A DNA stretch of 64,000 nucleotides, taken from assembly GCA_016893485.2 (NCBI GenBank), contig JAFEKX020000001.1:4960001-5024000 (forward strand). Direction: 5' to 3'. A model generated the notes under the pieces. It did no database searches. It saw only the letters and a program-made list of their open reading frames with translations, and was not told where the DNA came from. Shown in pieces: positions 1 to 9,515 of this stretch. The position numbers and the translations under genes are program-made. Position 1 is the stretch's first letter, and each line of letters starts with the position of its first letter. The stretch comes from Streptomyces sp. P3. Its GTDB lineage: Bacteria; Actinomycetota; Actinomycetes; Streptomycetales; Streptomycetaceae.

Positions 1-142
1 CCAAGTGACGCGTGGGGGCGTCGTCGTCCCCGGTGCGGTACGGGTGAATGCAGAACCGACCACATCCGTACTTCGGGGGACCGGAAACCAGCCGCCGTTT
101 CCAGGCGCGCACGGATGCGCCTGCCCGAGGAGTAATCGTTCG

Positions 143-2745
143 ATGAGCGAGCACCGTCGCAAACCGCCGCAGCCGCAGGGAGGCGGACGTGCCGCGGCCC
201 GACGCGGCCAGTCCGGACCGACCTCCGGCCGCCGCGCGGCACCGCGAGGCGCCACCACCGGGTCTCCCTCCGACTCCTATGGGTCGAACCCCGCAGAGCC
301 GGGGGTGAGGAGCGCCAGTACGGCAGCCGCGCCGAAGCACGTCGGGCTGCCCAGAGAAGCGGCGGCCGTCGCAGAGAGCCCGCCGGCCAAGGTCCCGGCG
401 GCCCGAACGGGCCCGGCCGGGGCAGAGGGCGTGCGCCCGCGCCCGGCAAGAAGCGGTTCATCGACTATCCGCGCTTCGACAAGTACGGATGGCGCCGCTG
501 GATGCCCTCCTGGAAGCTTGTCTCCGGCCTGTGCCTGTTCTTCCTCGGCAGCATCGTGGCCGCGGTCGGCGTCGGCTACGCGATGGTCGGCATCCCCAGC
601 GAGAACACCGCGGCCAAGTCGCAGAACAACGTCTACTACTGGTCCAACGGCGACCAGATGGTCGCCACCGGCACCGGTGCCAACCGGCAGAACGTCACCA
701 TCGACCAGATCCCCAAGGCCATGCAGTGGTCGGTGATCTCGGCCGAGAACAAGAGCTTCTACACCGACTCGGGCGTCGACCCCATGGGCATCGCCCGCGC
801 CCTGGCCAACATGGCCCGCGGCGGGCAGACGCAGGGTGGTTCGACGATCACCCAGCAGTTCGTCAAGAACACCTACCTGAGCCAGGAACAGACGGTCACC
901 CGTAAGTTCAAGGAGATGTTCATCTCCATAAAGGTGGGCACGCAGCTCAGCAAGCAGCAGGTCCTCCAGGGCTACCTGAACACCTCGTACTACGGTCGCG
1001 GGGCCTACGGCATCCAGGCCGCCGCGCAGACCTACTACGGCGTGGACGCGGTCAAGCTGACGCCAAGTCAGTGCGCCTTCCTGGCAGCGCTGTTGAAGGG
1101 TCCGACGTACTACGACCCGATCGGCGCCACGAACATCGACCCCGCGGCGGACGCCAAGTCCAACACCGCGCGCTCCAAGGCGCGTTGGAGCTGGATCCTC
1201 GAGCAGATGCACAACGACAAGCGCATCACGGACGCCGAGTACCAGACGGCCATCAAGAAGTACCCCGAGCCCCAGGGGCTCAAAGCGACCAAGGGTATGA
1301 CCGGCCAGATCAGCTACCTGGTGGACACGGCCAAGAAGTACGTGCTGGCCCACTCGAACATCTCACAGACCGAGTTCGACCAAGGCGGCTACCAGATCTA
1401 CACGACCTTCCAGAAGGACAAGGTCAACGAGCTGAGCGCGGCCGTGAAGAAGGTCCAGAAGGAGCGCCTCGACCCGAAGAAGCGCGACCTGGACAAGTAC
1501 GTCCAGTTCGGCGCGGCGTCGGTGGTGCCCAAGGATGGAGCGATCGTCGCCCTCTACGGAGGCGACGGTTACGAGAACGGCCACTTCACCAACAACGCCG
1601 ACACCTCGGGTGTGCCAGTAGGTTCGACCTGGAAGCCGTTCGTGCTCGCCGCCGCCATGCAGTACGGCACGTACAAGACCGATGGCGTCGGGATCTCGCC
1701 GCTGAGCAAGTACAACGGCGACGACCATCTCAAGGTCAGAAACCAGGACGGCTCGTATGTCCTGAACAAGGACAACTCGATCTTCTATCAGAACAACGAG
1801 AGCAACTACCCCTGGGGATACATCACCCTGCGCAAGGCGATGGAGCAGTCCATCAACACGCCGTTCGTGCAACTGGGCATGGATGTGGGGAACTCCAAGG
1901 TGCGGGACGTGGCCAAGGCGTCCGGGATACTGGACAACAGTTTCGCCACGTTGAACGCGTCCTTCGCCATCGGTACCTCGACGCCCAGCGCGATCCGGAT
2001 GGCCGACGCGTACGCGACGTTCGCCGCGTCCGGCAAGCAGGCGGACCCGTACTCGGTGACCTCCGTCAAGCACGACGGTCAGGCGGTGTCCGGCTTCACC
2101 GAGCCGGCCGTGAAGCAGGCGATTCCGGAGAACGTGGCGAACAACGTCACGAACACCCTGGAGAACGTCATCCAGAACGGTACGGCCAAGAGTGCGAAGG
2201 CCCTGGGGCGTGATGCGGCCGGCAAGACCGGTACCACCGACAGCAACAAGTCGGCCTGGTTCGTCGGCTACACCCAGCAGCTCTCGACGTCGATTGCGAT
2301 GTTCAGGGAAAACCCGAAGGACGCCGAGCTGCTCTCCATGAACGGCACGGCAGGGGTGGCGTCCATCCACGGTGGTGACATTCCGACGTCGATCTGGACC
2401 GAGTACATGGAGGCCGCGCTGAAGGGTAAGTCGGACCCCGGCTTCCCGGACGCGACCAAGATCGACAAGGTGTCGAACGAGGACGGCGCACCGACTCCCA
2501 CGCCGACACCGGTGGTGACGCCGAGCGAGACGCCCAGTGAGACGCCGAGCGAGACGCCGAGCGAGACGCCGAGTTCGACACCTTCGGCCACCGAGACCTG
2601 CCGGTTCAGCTGGCAGTGCAACGACAACGGTGGCACCGACGGAGGAGCGACATCGACACCGACGGACACGGCTACCGCGACGGAGACAAGCGGCAGCGAT
2701 AGAGGCAACCAAAATGGCGGCATCTTCGGAGGATCGACCGGTTAG
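143..2745 (+). CDS. Class A penicillin-binding protein (transglycosylase/transpeptidase)
   Basis: Bifunctional peptidoglycan synthase at the outer face of the membrane. The ATG at 143 has a GAGGAG ribosome site and begins MSEHRRKPPQPQ, a long basic Gly/Arg/Pro-rich cytoplasmic tail. A single transmembrane helix follows near 510-600. The GT51 domain shows AENKSFYTDSGVD and GGSTITQQFVKN. The transpeptidase domain shows STWK (SxxK), SIN (SxN) and KTGT. The extracellular C-terminus is Thr/Ser/Pro rich with a repeated SETP unit and two cysteines (CRFSWQC). The reading frame changes near 299-305 in a G run: the tail is read in one frame up to there, and EERQYGSRAEARRAAQRSGG continues in the frame that reaches the stop. 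A sequencing indel is the likely cause. The family is certain; which PBP paralogue is less so. Confidence 0.93.
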
Positions 2746-2767
2746 CCGCATATCGCTCGTGGTGGGT

Positions 2768-2781
2768 GTTTCACGTGAAAC
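2768..2781. promoter_or_regulatory. parS site (ParB-binding)
   Basis: Perfect 14-bp palindrome GTTTCACGTGAAAC, the Streptomyces ParB-binding parS consensus, 22 bases after the PBP stop codon. It is the first of a pair. Confidence 0.93.
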
Positions 2782-2794
2782 GCCCGTCACGGGT

Positions 2795-2808
2795 GTTTCA
2801 CGTGAAAC
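2795..2808. promoter_or_regulatory. parS site (second of pair)
   Basis: Second perfect GTTTCACGTGAAAC, 27 bases downstream of the first and in the same intergenic gap. Confidence 0.93.
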
Positions 2809-2878
2809 ATGGGCCGTCGCACCTACGAGGTGCGGCGGCCCTCGGCGTACTCCTAGGTGTGTACGGCAGGATGTCCCC

Positions 2879-4376
2879 ATGCCCAGTGCAGAACTGACGC
2901 CCACGAGCGTGCACGAGCCGGATCCGGTACGGCCGACCAGGGATGACGAGGTCGCCGCCGCCGGTAGTGAACTGATCGGTGGCCCCATCGGCCGGCGCGC
3001 TCTTCTCGGGACGTCCTGGTGGACTCCCGTACGGGTCGTCGCGCTGGTGGCGATCGGCATGTTTGCCCTCGGCCTCGTCCAGAAGGCGCCCTGCTACACC
3101 AGTGGTTGGTTCTTCGGCGCCAGCTCGCAGTACACGCACGCGTGCTACTCGGACATCCCGCATCTCTACCAAGGGCGCGGTTTCGCCGACGGGCTCGTGC
3201 CGTACTTCGACAAGCTGCCCGGCGACATGCAGTACCTCGAATACCCGGTGCTGACCGGTGTGTTCATGGAAGTGGCCGCCTGGCTCACACCGGGCAGCGG
3301 CACCATCCAGCACCAGGAACAGTGGTACTGGATGGTCAATGCCGGGATGCTGATGGTGTGCGCGGCCGTCATCGTCGTCTGCGTCAGCCGTACGCACGCC
3401 CGCCGGCCCTGGGACGGCCTGCTGGTCGCCCTGGCACCCGCCTTCGCGCTGACCGCCACCATCAACTGGGACCTCCTGGCGGTCGCTCTGACGGCCGCGG
3501 CGATGCTGATGTGGTCCAGGGGCCGAGCGCTCGCGTTCGGCGTCCTGTTGGGCCTTGCAACGGCTGCCAAGCTGTATCCCGTGTTCCTGCTCGGCCCCTT
3601 GTTCCTGCTGTGCTGGCGCGCGGGCAAGTGGCGGGACTTCGGGAAGGCGTTCGGAGGTGCCGCCGTCGCCTGGCTGGTGGTGAACCTGCCGGTGATGCTC
3701 TTCGCCTTCGACGGCTGGTCGAAGTTCTACACGTTCAGCCAGGAACGGGGCGTGGACTTCGGGTCGTTCTGGCTGATCCTGGCGCAGAACTCGTCCGACC
3801 CGCTCAGCACCGACACCGTCAACACCTTCGCCACCCTGCTGGTGCTGCTGTGCTGCGCGGGCATCGCGGTCCTCACGCTGACCGCTCCGCGCCGGCCGCG
3901 CTTCGCCCAACTGGCCTTCCTGATCGTCGCGGCGTTCATCCTGACCAACAAGGTGTACTCGCCGCAGTACGTGCTGTGGCTGGTTCCCCTGGCGGTGCTG
4001 GCCCGGCCGAAGTGGCGGGACTTCCTGATCTGGCAGGCGTGCGAGGTGGCGTACTTCCTGGGGATCTGGATGTACCTCGCGTACACGACCAGCGGAAACG
4101 CCCACAAGGGACTGCCGACCGACGGCTACCACTGGGCCATCGGCCTGCACCTGCTGGGCACGCTCTACCTGTGCGCCGTGATCGTGCGCGACATCCTCAT
4201 GCCGGAGCGGGACGTGGTGCGCCTGGCGGGCGATGACGACCCGTCGGGCGGGGTGCTCGACCGGGCGGAGGACGTGTTCGTGTTCGGCGGGGGCCCACCG
4301 GGGGCGGCACGCGGCCCCCTTCGAAGGAACCCCGGTGGAGTGGGGCGGCGAGGACCCGGCCGAGCGTTCGCTCTGA
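2879..4376 (+). CDS. DUF2029/GT87-type membrane glycosyltransferase
   Basis: Polytopic membrane protein of about 500 residues, starting at the ATG at 2879 (MPSAELTPTSVHE). It has about ten hydrophobic segments. Landmarks are an extracytoplasmic loop with YPVLTGVFMEV, the NWDLLAVALTAAAM segment, AAKLYPVFLLGPL and NKVYSPQYVLWLVPL, typical of GT87 polyprenol-phosphate-mannose-dependent mannosyltransferases. Known members elongate cell-envelope glycans; the substrate here cannot be read. The frame slips near 4290-4310 within G/C runs. In the corrected frame the C-terminus reads FEGTPVEWGGEDPAERSL and stops at 4376, which I take as the true end. It lies just after the PBP gene and next to other wall genes. 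Confidence 0.8.
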
Positions 4377-4442
4377 GCGAACAGGCGCCGGCAGACGCTA
4401 CGGGATGCCGGCGCATCCGCTGAGAGGTTGCGGAGAGGTACG

Positions 4443-4482
4443 CGAAGGGCCGTACACGGAAGGTTCCGTGTACGGCCCTTCG
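4443..4482. terminator. Bidirectional terminator hairpin
   Basis: Perfect 19-bp inverted repeat (arms 4443-4461 and 4464-4482, 2-base spacer) between the convergent GT87 gene and the alanine-racemase-like gene. Confidence 0.85.
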
Positions 4483-4498
4483 GCTGTTCCAGTGGGGC

Positions 4499-5530
4499 TC
4501 AGCGGTCCACGATGCGGTCGAACTGCGTGGTGGTGTGCCGCAGATGGGCCACCAGTTCCTCGCCGACCTTCGGCTCAGCCGCCTCCGCCGGCACGAACAG
4601 GATCGAGACCTGCATGTGCGGCGGCTCGGCGAACCAGCGCTGCTTGCCGTCCCAGACGAACGGGGAGAGGTTCCGGTTCACCGTGGCGAGACCGGCGCGG
4701 GCGACGCCCTTGGCGCGCGGCATGACGCCGTGCAGCGCCTTGGGGGCCTCCAGGCCCACTCCGTGCGACGTACCGCCCGCCACGACCACCAGGTAGCCGT
4801 CCGAGGCCGCCTTCTGCTGCCGGTAGCCGAAGCGATCGCCCTTGGAGACGCGGGTGACGTCCAGGACCGCCCCGCGGTACTCGGTGGCCTCGTGGTCCCC
4901 CAGCCAGAGCCGGGTGCCGATCCGGGCCCGGAAGCGGGTCTGCGGGAACTGCTGTTGGAGCCGGGCGAGTTCCTCGGCCTTGAGGTGGCTGACGAACATC
5001 GTGTGCAGCGGCAGCCTGGCGGCACGCAGCCGGTCCATCCAGCCGATGACCTCCTCGACGGCGTCCGAGCCGTCGGTGCGGTCCAGCGGGAGGTGGATGG
5101 CGAAGCCCTCCAGGCGCACGTTCTCTATGGCCGAGTGCAGCTGCGGGAGTTCCTGCTCGCTGACGCCGTGCCGCTTCATCGAGGACATCACCTCGATGAC
5201 CACACGGGCGCCCACGAGGCCGTACACGCCGTCGATGGACGACACCGAGCGGATGACCCGGTCCGGCAGCGGAACGGGCTCCTCGCCGCGGCGGTACGGC
5301 GTCAGCACCAAGAGGTCACCGCCGAACCAGTCCTTGATCCGGGCGGCCTCGTACGTCGTGCCGACGGCGAGGACGTCCGCGCCCAGCCGCGTCGCCTCCT
5401 CCGCCAGCCGCTCGTGCCCGAAGCCGTAGCCGTTGCCCTTGCAGACCGGGACGAGCCCGGGGAACTGCTGGGCTACGCGCATGTGATGCGCCCGCCAGCG
5501 CGCGGTGTCGACGGAGAGCGTGAGCGCCAT
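4499..5530 (-). CDS. Alanine-racemase-like fold type III PLP protein
   Basis: A 343-residue protein starting MALTLSVDTARWRAHH. The N-terminal barrel carries VCKGNGYGFGH, the place of the PLP-binding lysine; textbook alanine racemases have VKANAYGHG. Later motifs include RIGTRLWLGD and VAGGTSHGVGLEAPKALHGV. The family converts L- and D-alanine or acts as a related racemase. The motif differences mean the substrate could differ, so I do not give a gene symbol. It lies 83 bases downstream of femX on the same strand, which suggests a role in wall-precursor or cross-bridge metabolism. The frame is intact over the full length. Confidence 0.8.
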   Translation of the reverse strand: MALTLSVDTARWRAHHMRVAQQFPGLVPVCKGNGYGFGHERLAEEATRLGADVLAVGTTYEAARIKDWFGGDLLVLTPYRRGEEPVPLPDRVIRSVSSIDGVYGLVGARVVIEVMSSMKRHGVSEQELPQLHSAIENVRLEGFAIHLPLDRTDGSDAVEEVIGWMDRLRAARLPLHTMFVSHLKAEELARLQQQFPQTRFRARIGTRLWLGDHEATEYRGAVLDVTRVSKGDRFGYRQQKAASDGYLVVVAGGTSHGVGLEAPKALHGVMPRAKGVARAGLATVNRNLSPFVWDGKQRWFAEPPHMQVSILFVPAEAAEPKVGEELVAHLRHTTTQFDRIVDR

Positions 5531-5613
5531 GGCCGGACCTGGAACCTTTCGGGTGGCTGCGGTGTATCAGAAGTATGAGAGCTGTCGACGTTATCGAAAC
5601 GAGGACCGTGAGG

Positions 5614-6735
5614 TCAGCGGCGCGACATGTAGATGTCGAGCGCCTTGTGCAGCAGCTTGTTGAGCGGGAAGTCCCACTCGCCGAGGTACTCGGCCGCCTG
5701 CCCGCCGGTGCCCACCTTGAACTGGATCAGACCGAAGAGGTGGTCGGTCTCGTCCAGCGAGTCGGAGATGCCGCGCAGGTCGTAGACGGTGGCGCCGAGC
5801 GCGTAGGCGTCGCGCAGCATCCGCCACTGCATCGCGTTCGAGGGCCGGACCTCACGGCCGATGTTGTCGGAGGCGCCGTAGGAGTACCAGACGTGTCCGC
5901 CGACCACCAGCATCGTCGCGGCGGACAGGTTCACCCCGTTGTGCCGGGCGAAGTACAGCCGCATGCGGTTGGGGTCCTCGGTGTTGAGGGCCGTCCACAT
6001 GCGCTGGAAGTACGACAGCGGGCGGGGCCGGAAGTGGTCGCGCACGGCCGTGATCTCGTACAGCCGCTGCCATTCCTCAAGGTCGTGGTAACCGCCTTGG
6101 ACGACCTCGACACCGGCCTTCTCGGCCTTCTTGATGTTGCGGCGCCACAGCTGGTTGAAGTTCTTGTGGACCTCTTCGAGCGAGCGGTTGGCCAGCGGCA
6201 CCTGGTAGACGTAGCGCGGCTGGACGTCGCCGAAACCGGCGCCCCCGTCCTCACCCTGCTGCCAGCCCATACGGCGCAGCTTGTCGGCCACCTCGAAGGC
6301 GCGCGGTTCGATGAAGTCGGCCTCGATGTCGCGCAGCCGCTTCACGTCCGGGTTCTGGATGCCCGCCTTGATGGAGGTGGCCTCCCAGCGCCGGATGATG
6401 ACCGGCGGGCCCATCTTCACCGAGAAGGCGCCCTGGTGCTTGAGGTGCGCCAGCATCGGCTGGAGCCAATCGTCGAGGTTCGGCGCGAACCAATTGATGA
6501 CCGGTCCCTCGGGCAGATACGCCAAGTAGCGCTTGATCTTGGGGAGTTGCCGGTACAGGACCAGGCCCGCGCCGACCAGCTGGCCGGTCTTCTCGTCGAT
6601 CCAGCCGAGGCTCTCGGAGCGCCACTCCGCCTTCACATCAGCCCATGCCGGGACCTGCATGTGGCTCGCCGAGGGCAGGCTCTGGATGAATACCAGATGC
6701 TGCTCACGGGTGATGGTCCTCAGGGTCAGGCTCAT
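5614..6735 (-). CDS. femX: FemX/FemAB-type peptidoglycan bridge aminoacyltransferase
   Basis: A 373-residue protein of the FemABX family. Its two GNAT-like halves are visible, with LAYLPEGPVINWF in the first and NFNQLWRRNIKKAEKAGVEV, MLVVGGHVWYSYGAS and VYDLRGI in the second. In Streptomyces the FemX homologue adds the first residue, glycine, to the LL-diaminopimelate of the stem peptide from charged tRNA. No long coiled coil is present, as expected of actinobacterial forms. The ATG at 6735 begins MSLTLRTITREQHL. It lies upstream of the alanine-racemase-like gene in a probable two-gene operon. The function is well supported by family and position; the exact amino acid added is inferred. Confidence 0.87.
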   Translation of the reverse strand: MSLTLRTITREQHLVFIQSLPSASHMQVPAWADVKAEWRSESLGWIDEKTGQLVGAGLVLYRQLPKIKRYLAYLPEGPVINWFAPNLDDWLQPMLAHLKHQGAFSVKMGPPVIIRRWEATSIKAGIQNPDVKRLRDIEADFIEPRAFEVADKLRRMGWQQGEDGGAGFGDVQPRYVYQVPLANRSLEEVHKNFNQLWRRNIKKAEKAGVEVVQGGYHDLEEWQRLYEITAVRDHFRPRPLSYFQRMWTALNTEDPNRMRLYFARHNGVNLSAATMLVVGGHVWYSYGASDNIGREVRPSNAMQWRMLRDAYALGATVYDLRGISDSLDETDHLFGLIQFKVGTGGQAAEYLGEWDFPLNKLLHKALDIYMSRR

Positions 6736-6914
6736 TCGGGGCGCTCCTCGGGCTGGGGTGTCCCCATGGGTACAGGGGCTCCGGCTCTCGCGCCGAAGCC
6801 TACTGCGCCTCGCGAGCGCCCCGACTGGGCGTATGCAACCTTCGCCTCGGCCTGTGGGCCGCCGGGGCGATCCGTGGTGGTTTACGCGGTGTTGGGGTTA
6901 CGGCATCCGGGCCG

Positions 6915-7230
6915 TCAGCTGATGACACCGCCGAACAGACCGCCGTGGGCCATACCGAGGAAGAAACCGACACCCGCGGCACCAAGACCCAGGATCAGGC
7001 CGAAGCGCTCCCTCGTCGTCTCGGAGATCCACTGGCCGTAGGCCCCGATGAGGATGCCCACGAGACCGGTCCAGGAGCTGAGCAGATGCAGGCTGTGGAA
7101 GAACCCCGTGATGAACGCGGTCAGGCCGAGCACCAGGGTCACCGCGAGCAGCGTGTCCTGGAGCGGATGGGGCTTGCCGTCAGTGGCGAAGAGAGAGCCG
7201 GCGGTGTTGGGTCGCAATGCCTGTGCCATG
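6915..7230 (-). CDS. Small conserved membrane protein
   Basis: A 104-residue protein starting at the ATG at 7230 behind a strong AGGAGG site. It has two to three hydrophobic segments (LLAVTLVLGLTAFITGFF, WTGLVGILIGAYGQW and a Gly-rich third segment) and ends GGLFGGVIS. It diverges from rpsF across a 275-bp gap. I recognise it only as the conserved hypothetical that precedes rpsF in streptomycetes. No function can be read. Confidence 0.75.
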
Positions 7231-7505
7231 TGGCACCTCCTGCGGAAGGCGGCGCGTCGTCGCGCCGGACACACCCGATGTGTACAGATTGACGCTCTCC
7301 GCCACCGGATTTCAACCGGAAGCGGGTGGGCGGGTACTCTGTACCCTCTGCACTGGTGTCTGCCCATGTCACGACTCGGAATCCCCGCAAGGGGCGCCCG
7401 ATGTCAGTGGCGGCTGTTTTACTGGCACACACTGTTGCTTACGCATCACAACCCTCCTGCCACGGATCGACCGTGGCCGCTGAGTCCAAAGGAGGTGGGT
7501 TCCAC
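7231..7505. promoter_or_regulatory. Divergent promoter and leader region of rpsF
   Basis: A 275-bp gap between the small membrane protein and rpsF. It ends with AAAGGAGGTGG, a near-perfect ribosome site for rpsF. A TTGACG hexamer lies near 7287 and TACTCT near 7335, but their spacing is too wide to call one promoter. I could not make a convincing S6:S18 autoregulatory RNA fold by eye. Confidence 0.4.
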
Positions 7506-7794
7506 ATGCGTCACTACGAGGTGATGGTCATCCTCGACCCCGATCTGGAGGAGCGCGCTGTCTCCCCTGATCGAGAACTTCCTCTCCGTCGTCCGTGAGG
7601 GCAACGGAAAGGTCGAGAAGGTCGACACCTGGGGCCGTCGTCGGCTCTCGTACGAGATCAAGAAGAAGCCTGAGGGCATCTACTCGGTCATCGACCTGCA
7701 GGCCGAGCCTGCGGTCGTCAAGGAGCTCGACCGCCAGATGAACCTGAACGAGTCGGTCCTCCGGACCAAGGTCCTCCGCCCCGAGACCCACTGA
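7506..7794 (+). CDS. rpsF: 30S ribosomal protein S6
   Basis: Small-subunit protein that pairs with S18. It starts [20 protein letters not shown] and, after a frame break near 7560-7570 in a C run, continues [20 protein letters not shown] and ends [12 protein letters not shown]. Together these give the full S6 of about 96 residues. The gene is essential, so the break must be an error in the sequence and not a real mutation. It is first in the operon rpsF-ssb-rpsR-rplI. Confidence 0.95.
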
Positions 7795-7871
7795 GCATTC
7801 CTGCTCAGCTGATCTCGGGATCCGAGTAGCAGCACCAAGCAGCCAGCAGCAAACCCGCCGAGAGGTTCCCC

Positions 7872-8482
7872 ATGGCAGGCGAGACCGTCATCACGGTCGT
7901 CGGCAATCTTGTCGACGACCCCGAGCTGCGCTTCACCCCGTCCGGTGCGGCGGTCGCGAAGTTCCGTGTCGCGTCCACTCCCCGCACCTTCGACCGCCAG
8001 ACGAACGAGTGGAAGGACGGCGAAAGCCTCTTCCTCACCTGCTCGGTCTGGCGTCAGGCGGCGGAGAACGTCGCGGAATCGCTTCAGCGAGGCATGCGCG
8101 TCATCGTGCAGGGCCGGCTGAAGCAGCGGTCCTACGAAGACCGTGAGGGCGTCAAGCGCACGGTCTACGAACTGGACGTCGAGGAAGTCGGCGCCAGCCT
8201 GCGCAGTGCCACGGCCAAGGTCACCAAGACCGCCGGTGGCGCTCGCGGTGGCCAGGGCGGTGGCTTCGGCGGCGGCGGTGGTGGCGGCCAGGGTGGCGGC
8301 GGCTGGGGTGGAAACTCCGGCGGCGGTCAGCCGGCCGGCGGCGCTCCTGCCGACGACCCGTGGGCCACCGGCGCTCCCGCCGGCGGCAACCAGGGCGGCG
8401 GCGGTGGCGGCGGCTGGGGTGGAAACTCCGGCGGTGGCAGCGCCGGCGGTGGCGGCGGCTACTCGGACGAGCCCCCTTCTAG
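7872..8482 (+). CDS. ssb: Single-stranded DNA-binding protein
   Basis: Essential SSB for replication and repair. The N-terminal OB fold begins MAGETVITVVGNLVDDPELR and includes GESLFLTCSVWRQAAENVAE. A long Gly-rich linker starts near residue 120. The C-terminal tip should read SDEPPF followed by a stop. The sequence has one C too few in the run at 8472-8476, so the plain reading runs on into rpsR. Adding the base gives DEPPF and the TAG at 8480-8482. The acidic tip binds partner proteins. About 203 residues, between rpsF and rpsR as in other streptomycetes. Confidence 0.95.
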
Positions 8483-8539
8483 GCCCTTGGGCCGAGGGTG
8501 GGCCGTACCCACACTTCTTGATCACACAGGAGATACACC

Positions 8540-8776
8540 ATGGCGAAGCCGCCTGTGCGCAAGCCGAAGAAGAAGGTCTGCGCATTCTGCAAGGACAAGG
8601 TCCAGTACGTGGACTACAAGGACACGAACATGCTGCGGAAGTTCATTTCCGACCGCGGCAAGATCCGTGCCCGCCGCGTGACCGGCAACTGCACGCAGCA
8701 CCAGCGTGACGTCGCCACGGCTGTGAAGAACAGCCGTGAGATGGCGCTGCTGCCCTACACCTCCACCGCGCGATAA
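8540..8776 (+). CDS. rpsR: 30S ribosomal protein S18
   Basis: A 78-residue ribosomal protein S18. The N-terminal VCAFC pair and a further cysteine (GNCTQHQRD) make this the zinc-ribbon (C+) form. Conserved DYKDTNMLRKFISDRGKI is present. It lies in the operon between ssb and rplI, and the start MAKPPVRKPKKK follows a GGAG site. Confidence 0.97.
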   Translation: MAKPPVRKPKKKVCAFCKDKVQYVDYKDTNMLRKFISDRGKIRARRVTGNCTQHQRDVATAVKNSREMALLPYTSTAR

Positions 8777-8794
8777 GGGAAGGGTGACCGACTA

Positions 8795-9241
8795 ATGAAG
8801 ATCATCCTGACCCATGAGGTCTCTGGCCTCGGTGCCGCGGGCGACGTCGTCGACGTCAAGGACGGTTACGCTCGCAACTACCTGATCCCGCGGAAGTTCG
8901 CTATCCGCTGGACCAAGGGTGGCGAGAAGGACGTCGAGCAGATCCGTCGTGCTCGCAAGATCCACGAGATCCAGACCATCGAGCAGGCCAACTCCGTGAA
9001 GGCCCAGCTCGAGGGTGTCAAGGTTCGTCTGGCCGTTCGCTCCGGCGACGCCGGTCGTCTCTTCGGTTCCGTCACCCCGGCCGACATCGCTTCCGCGATC
9101 AAGGCTTCCGGTGGCCCCGATGTCGACAAGCGTCGTATCGAGCTGACGTCCCCGATCAAGACCCTGGGCGCCCACGAGACGTCCGTGCGTCTGCACCCCG
9201 AGGTTGCCGCCAAGGTCAACATCGAGGTCATCGCAGCCTGA
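8795..9241 (+). CDS. rplI: 50S ribosomal protein L9
   Basis: A 148-residue L9 starting MKIILTHEVSGLGAAGDVVD, with the signature GYARNYLIPRKFA, then the long connecting helix and the C-terminal RNA-binding domain ending AAKVNIEVIAA. It is the last gene of the rpsF operon, 18 bases after rpsR, and is followed by a strong terminator. Confidence 0.97.
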   Translation: MKIILTHEVSGLGAAGDVVDVKDGYARNYLIPRKFAIRWTKGGEKDVEQIRRARKIHEIQTIEQANSVKAQLEGVKVRLAVRSGDAGRLFGSVTPADIASAIKASGGPDVDKRRIELTSPIKTLGAHETSVRLHPEVAAKVNIEVIAA

Positions 9242-9264
9242 TCGCTGCGCTCGGCATAGCTGAG

Positions 9265-9298
9265 AGAGGGGCCGCACCCGTTGGGGTGCGGCCCCTCT
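9265..9298 (+). terminator. Terminator of the rpsF-rplI operon
   Basis: Perfect 15-bp G/C-rich stem (9265-9279 with 9284-9298) and a 4-base loop, 23 bases after the rplI stop. Confidence 0.88.
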
Positions 9299-9470
9299 GC
9301 TGTGTCCGGGGCGGTTGAGGCACGGCCAGTGTTCGTGCGCTCGGAACGTTGAGACGCGGGCCGCAGGGTGCGTTCAGGGCGGCGAGACATGATCCGCGTG
9401 ATGCGGTCGGGCTGGCCCGCATAGCCCGCATAGCCCGCATCGGGCGTTCGCGCAGCGCTAAGGTGCTCAT

Positions 9471-9484
9471 GTTTCACGTGAAAC
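9471..9484. promoter_or_regulatory. parS site
   Basis: Perfect GTTTCACGTGAAAC in the convergent gap between rplI and the MATE gene. A short CATAGCCCG tandem repeat lies just upstream at about 9410-9440. Confidence 0.93.
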
Positions 9485-9499
9485 ATGGCAGTGCGTGGT

Positions 9500-9513
9500 G
9501 TTTCACGTGAAAC
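9500..9513. promoter_or_regulatory. parS site (second of pair)
   Basis: Second perfect GTTTCACGTGAAAC, 29 bases from the first and only 2 bases from the stop codon of the MATE gene. Confidence 0.93.
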
Positions 9514-9515
9514 GG

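Noticed and set aside
7231..7505. S6:S18 ribosomal-protein leader RNA
   Set aside because: I could not find a fold with the needed bulge and loop by eye. A covariance search with that RNA family model would decide.
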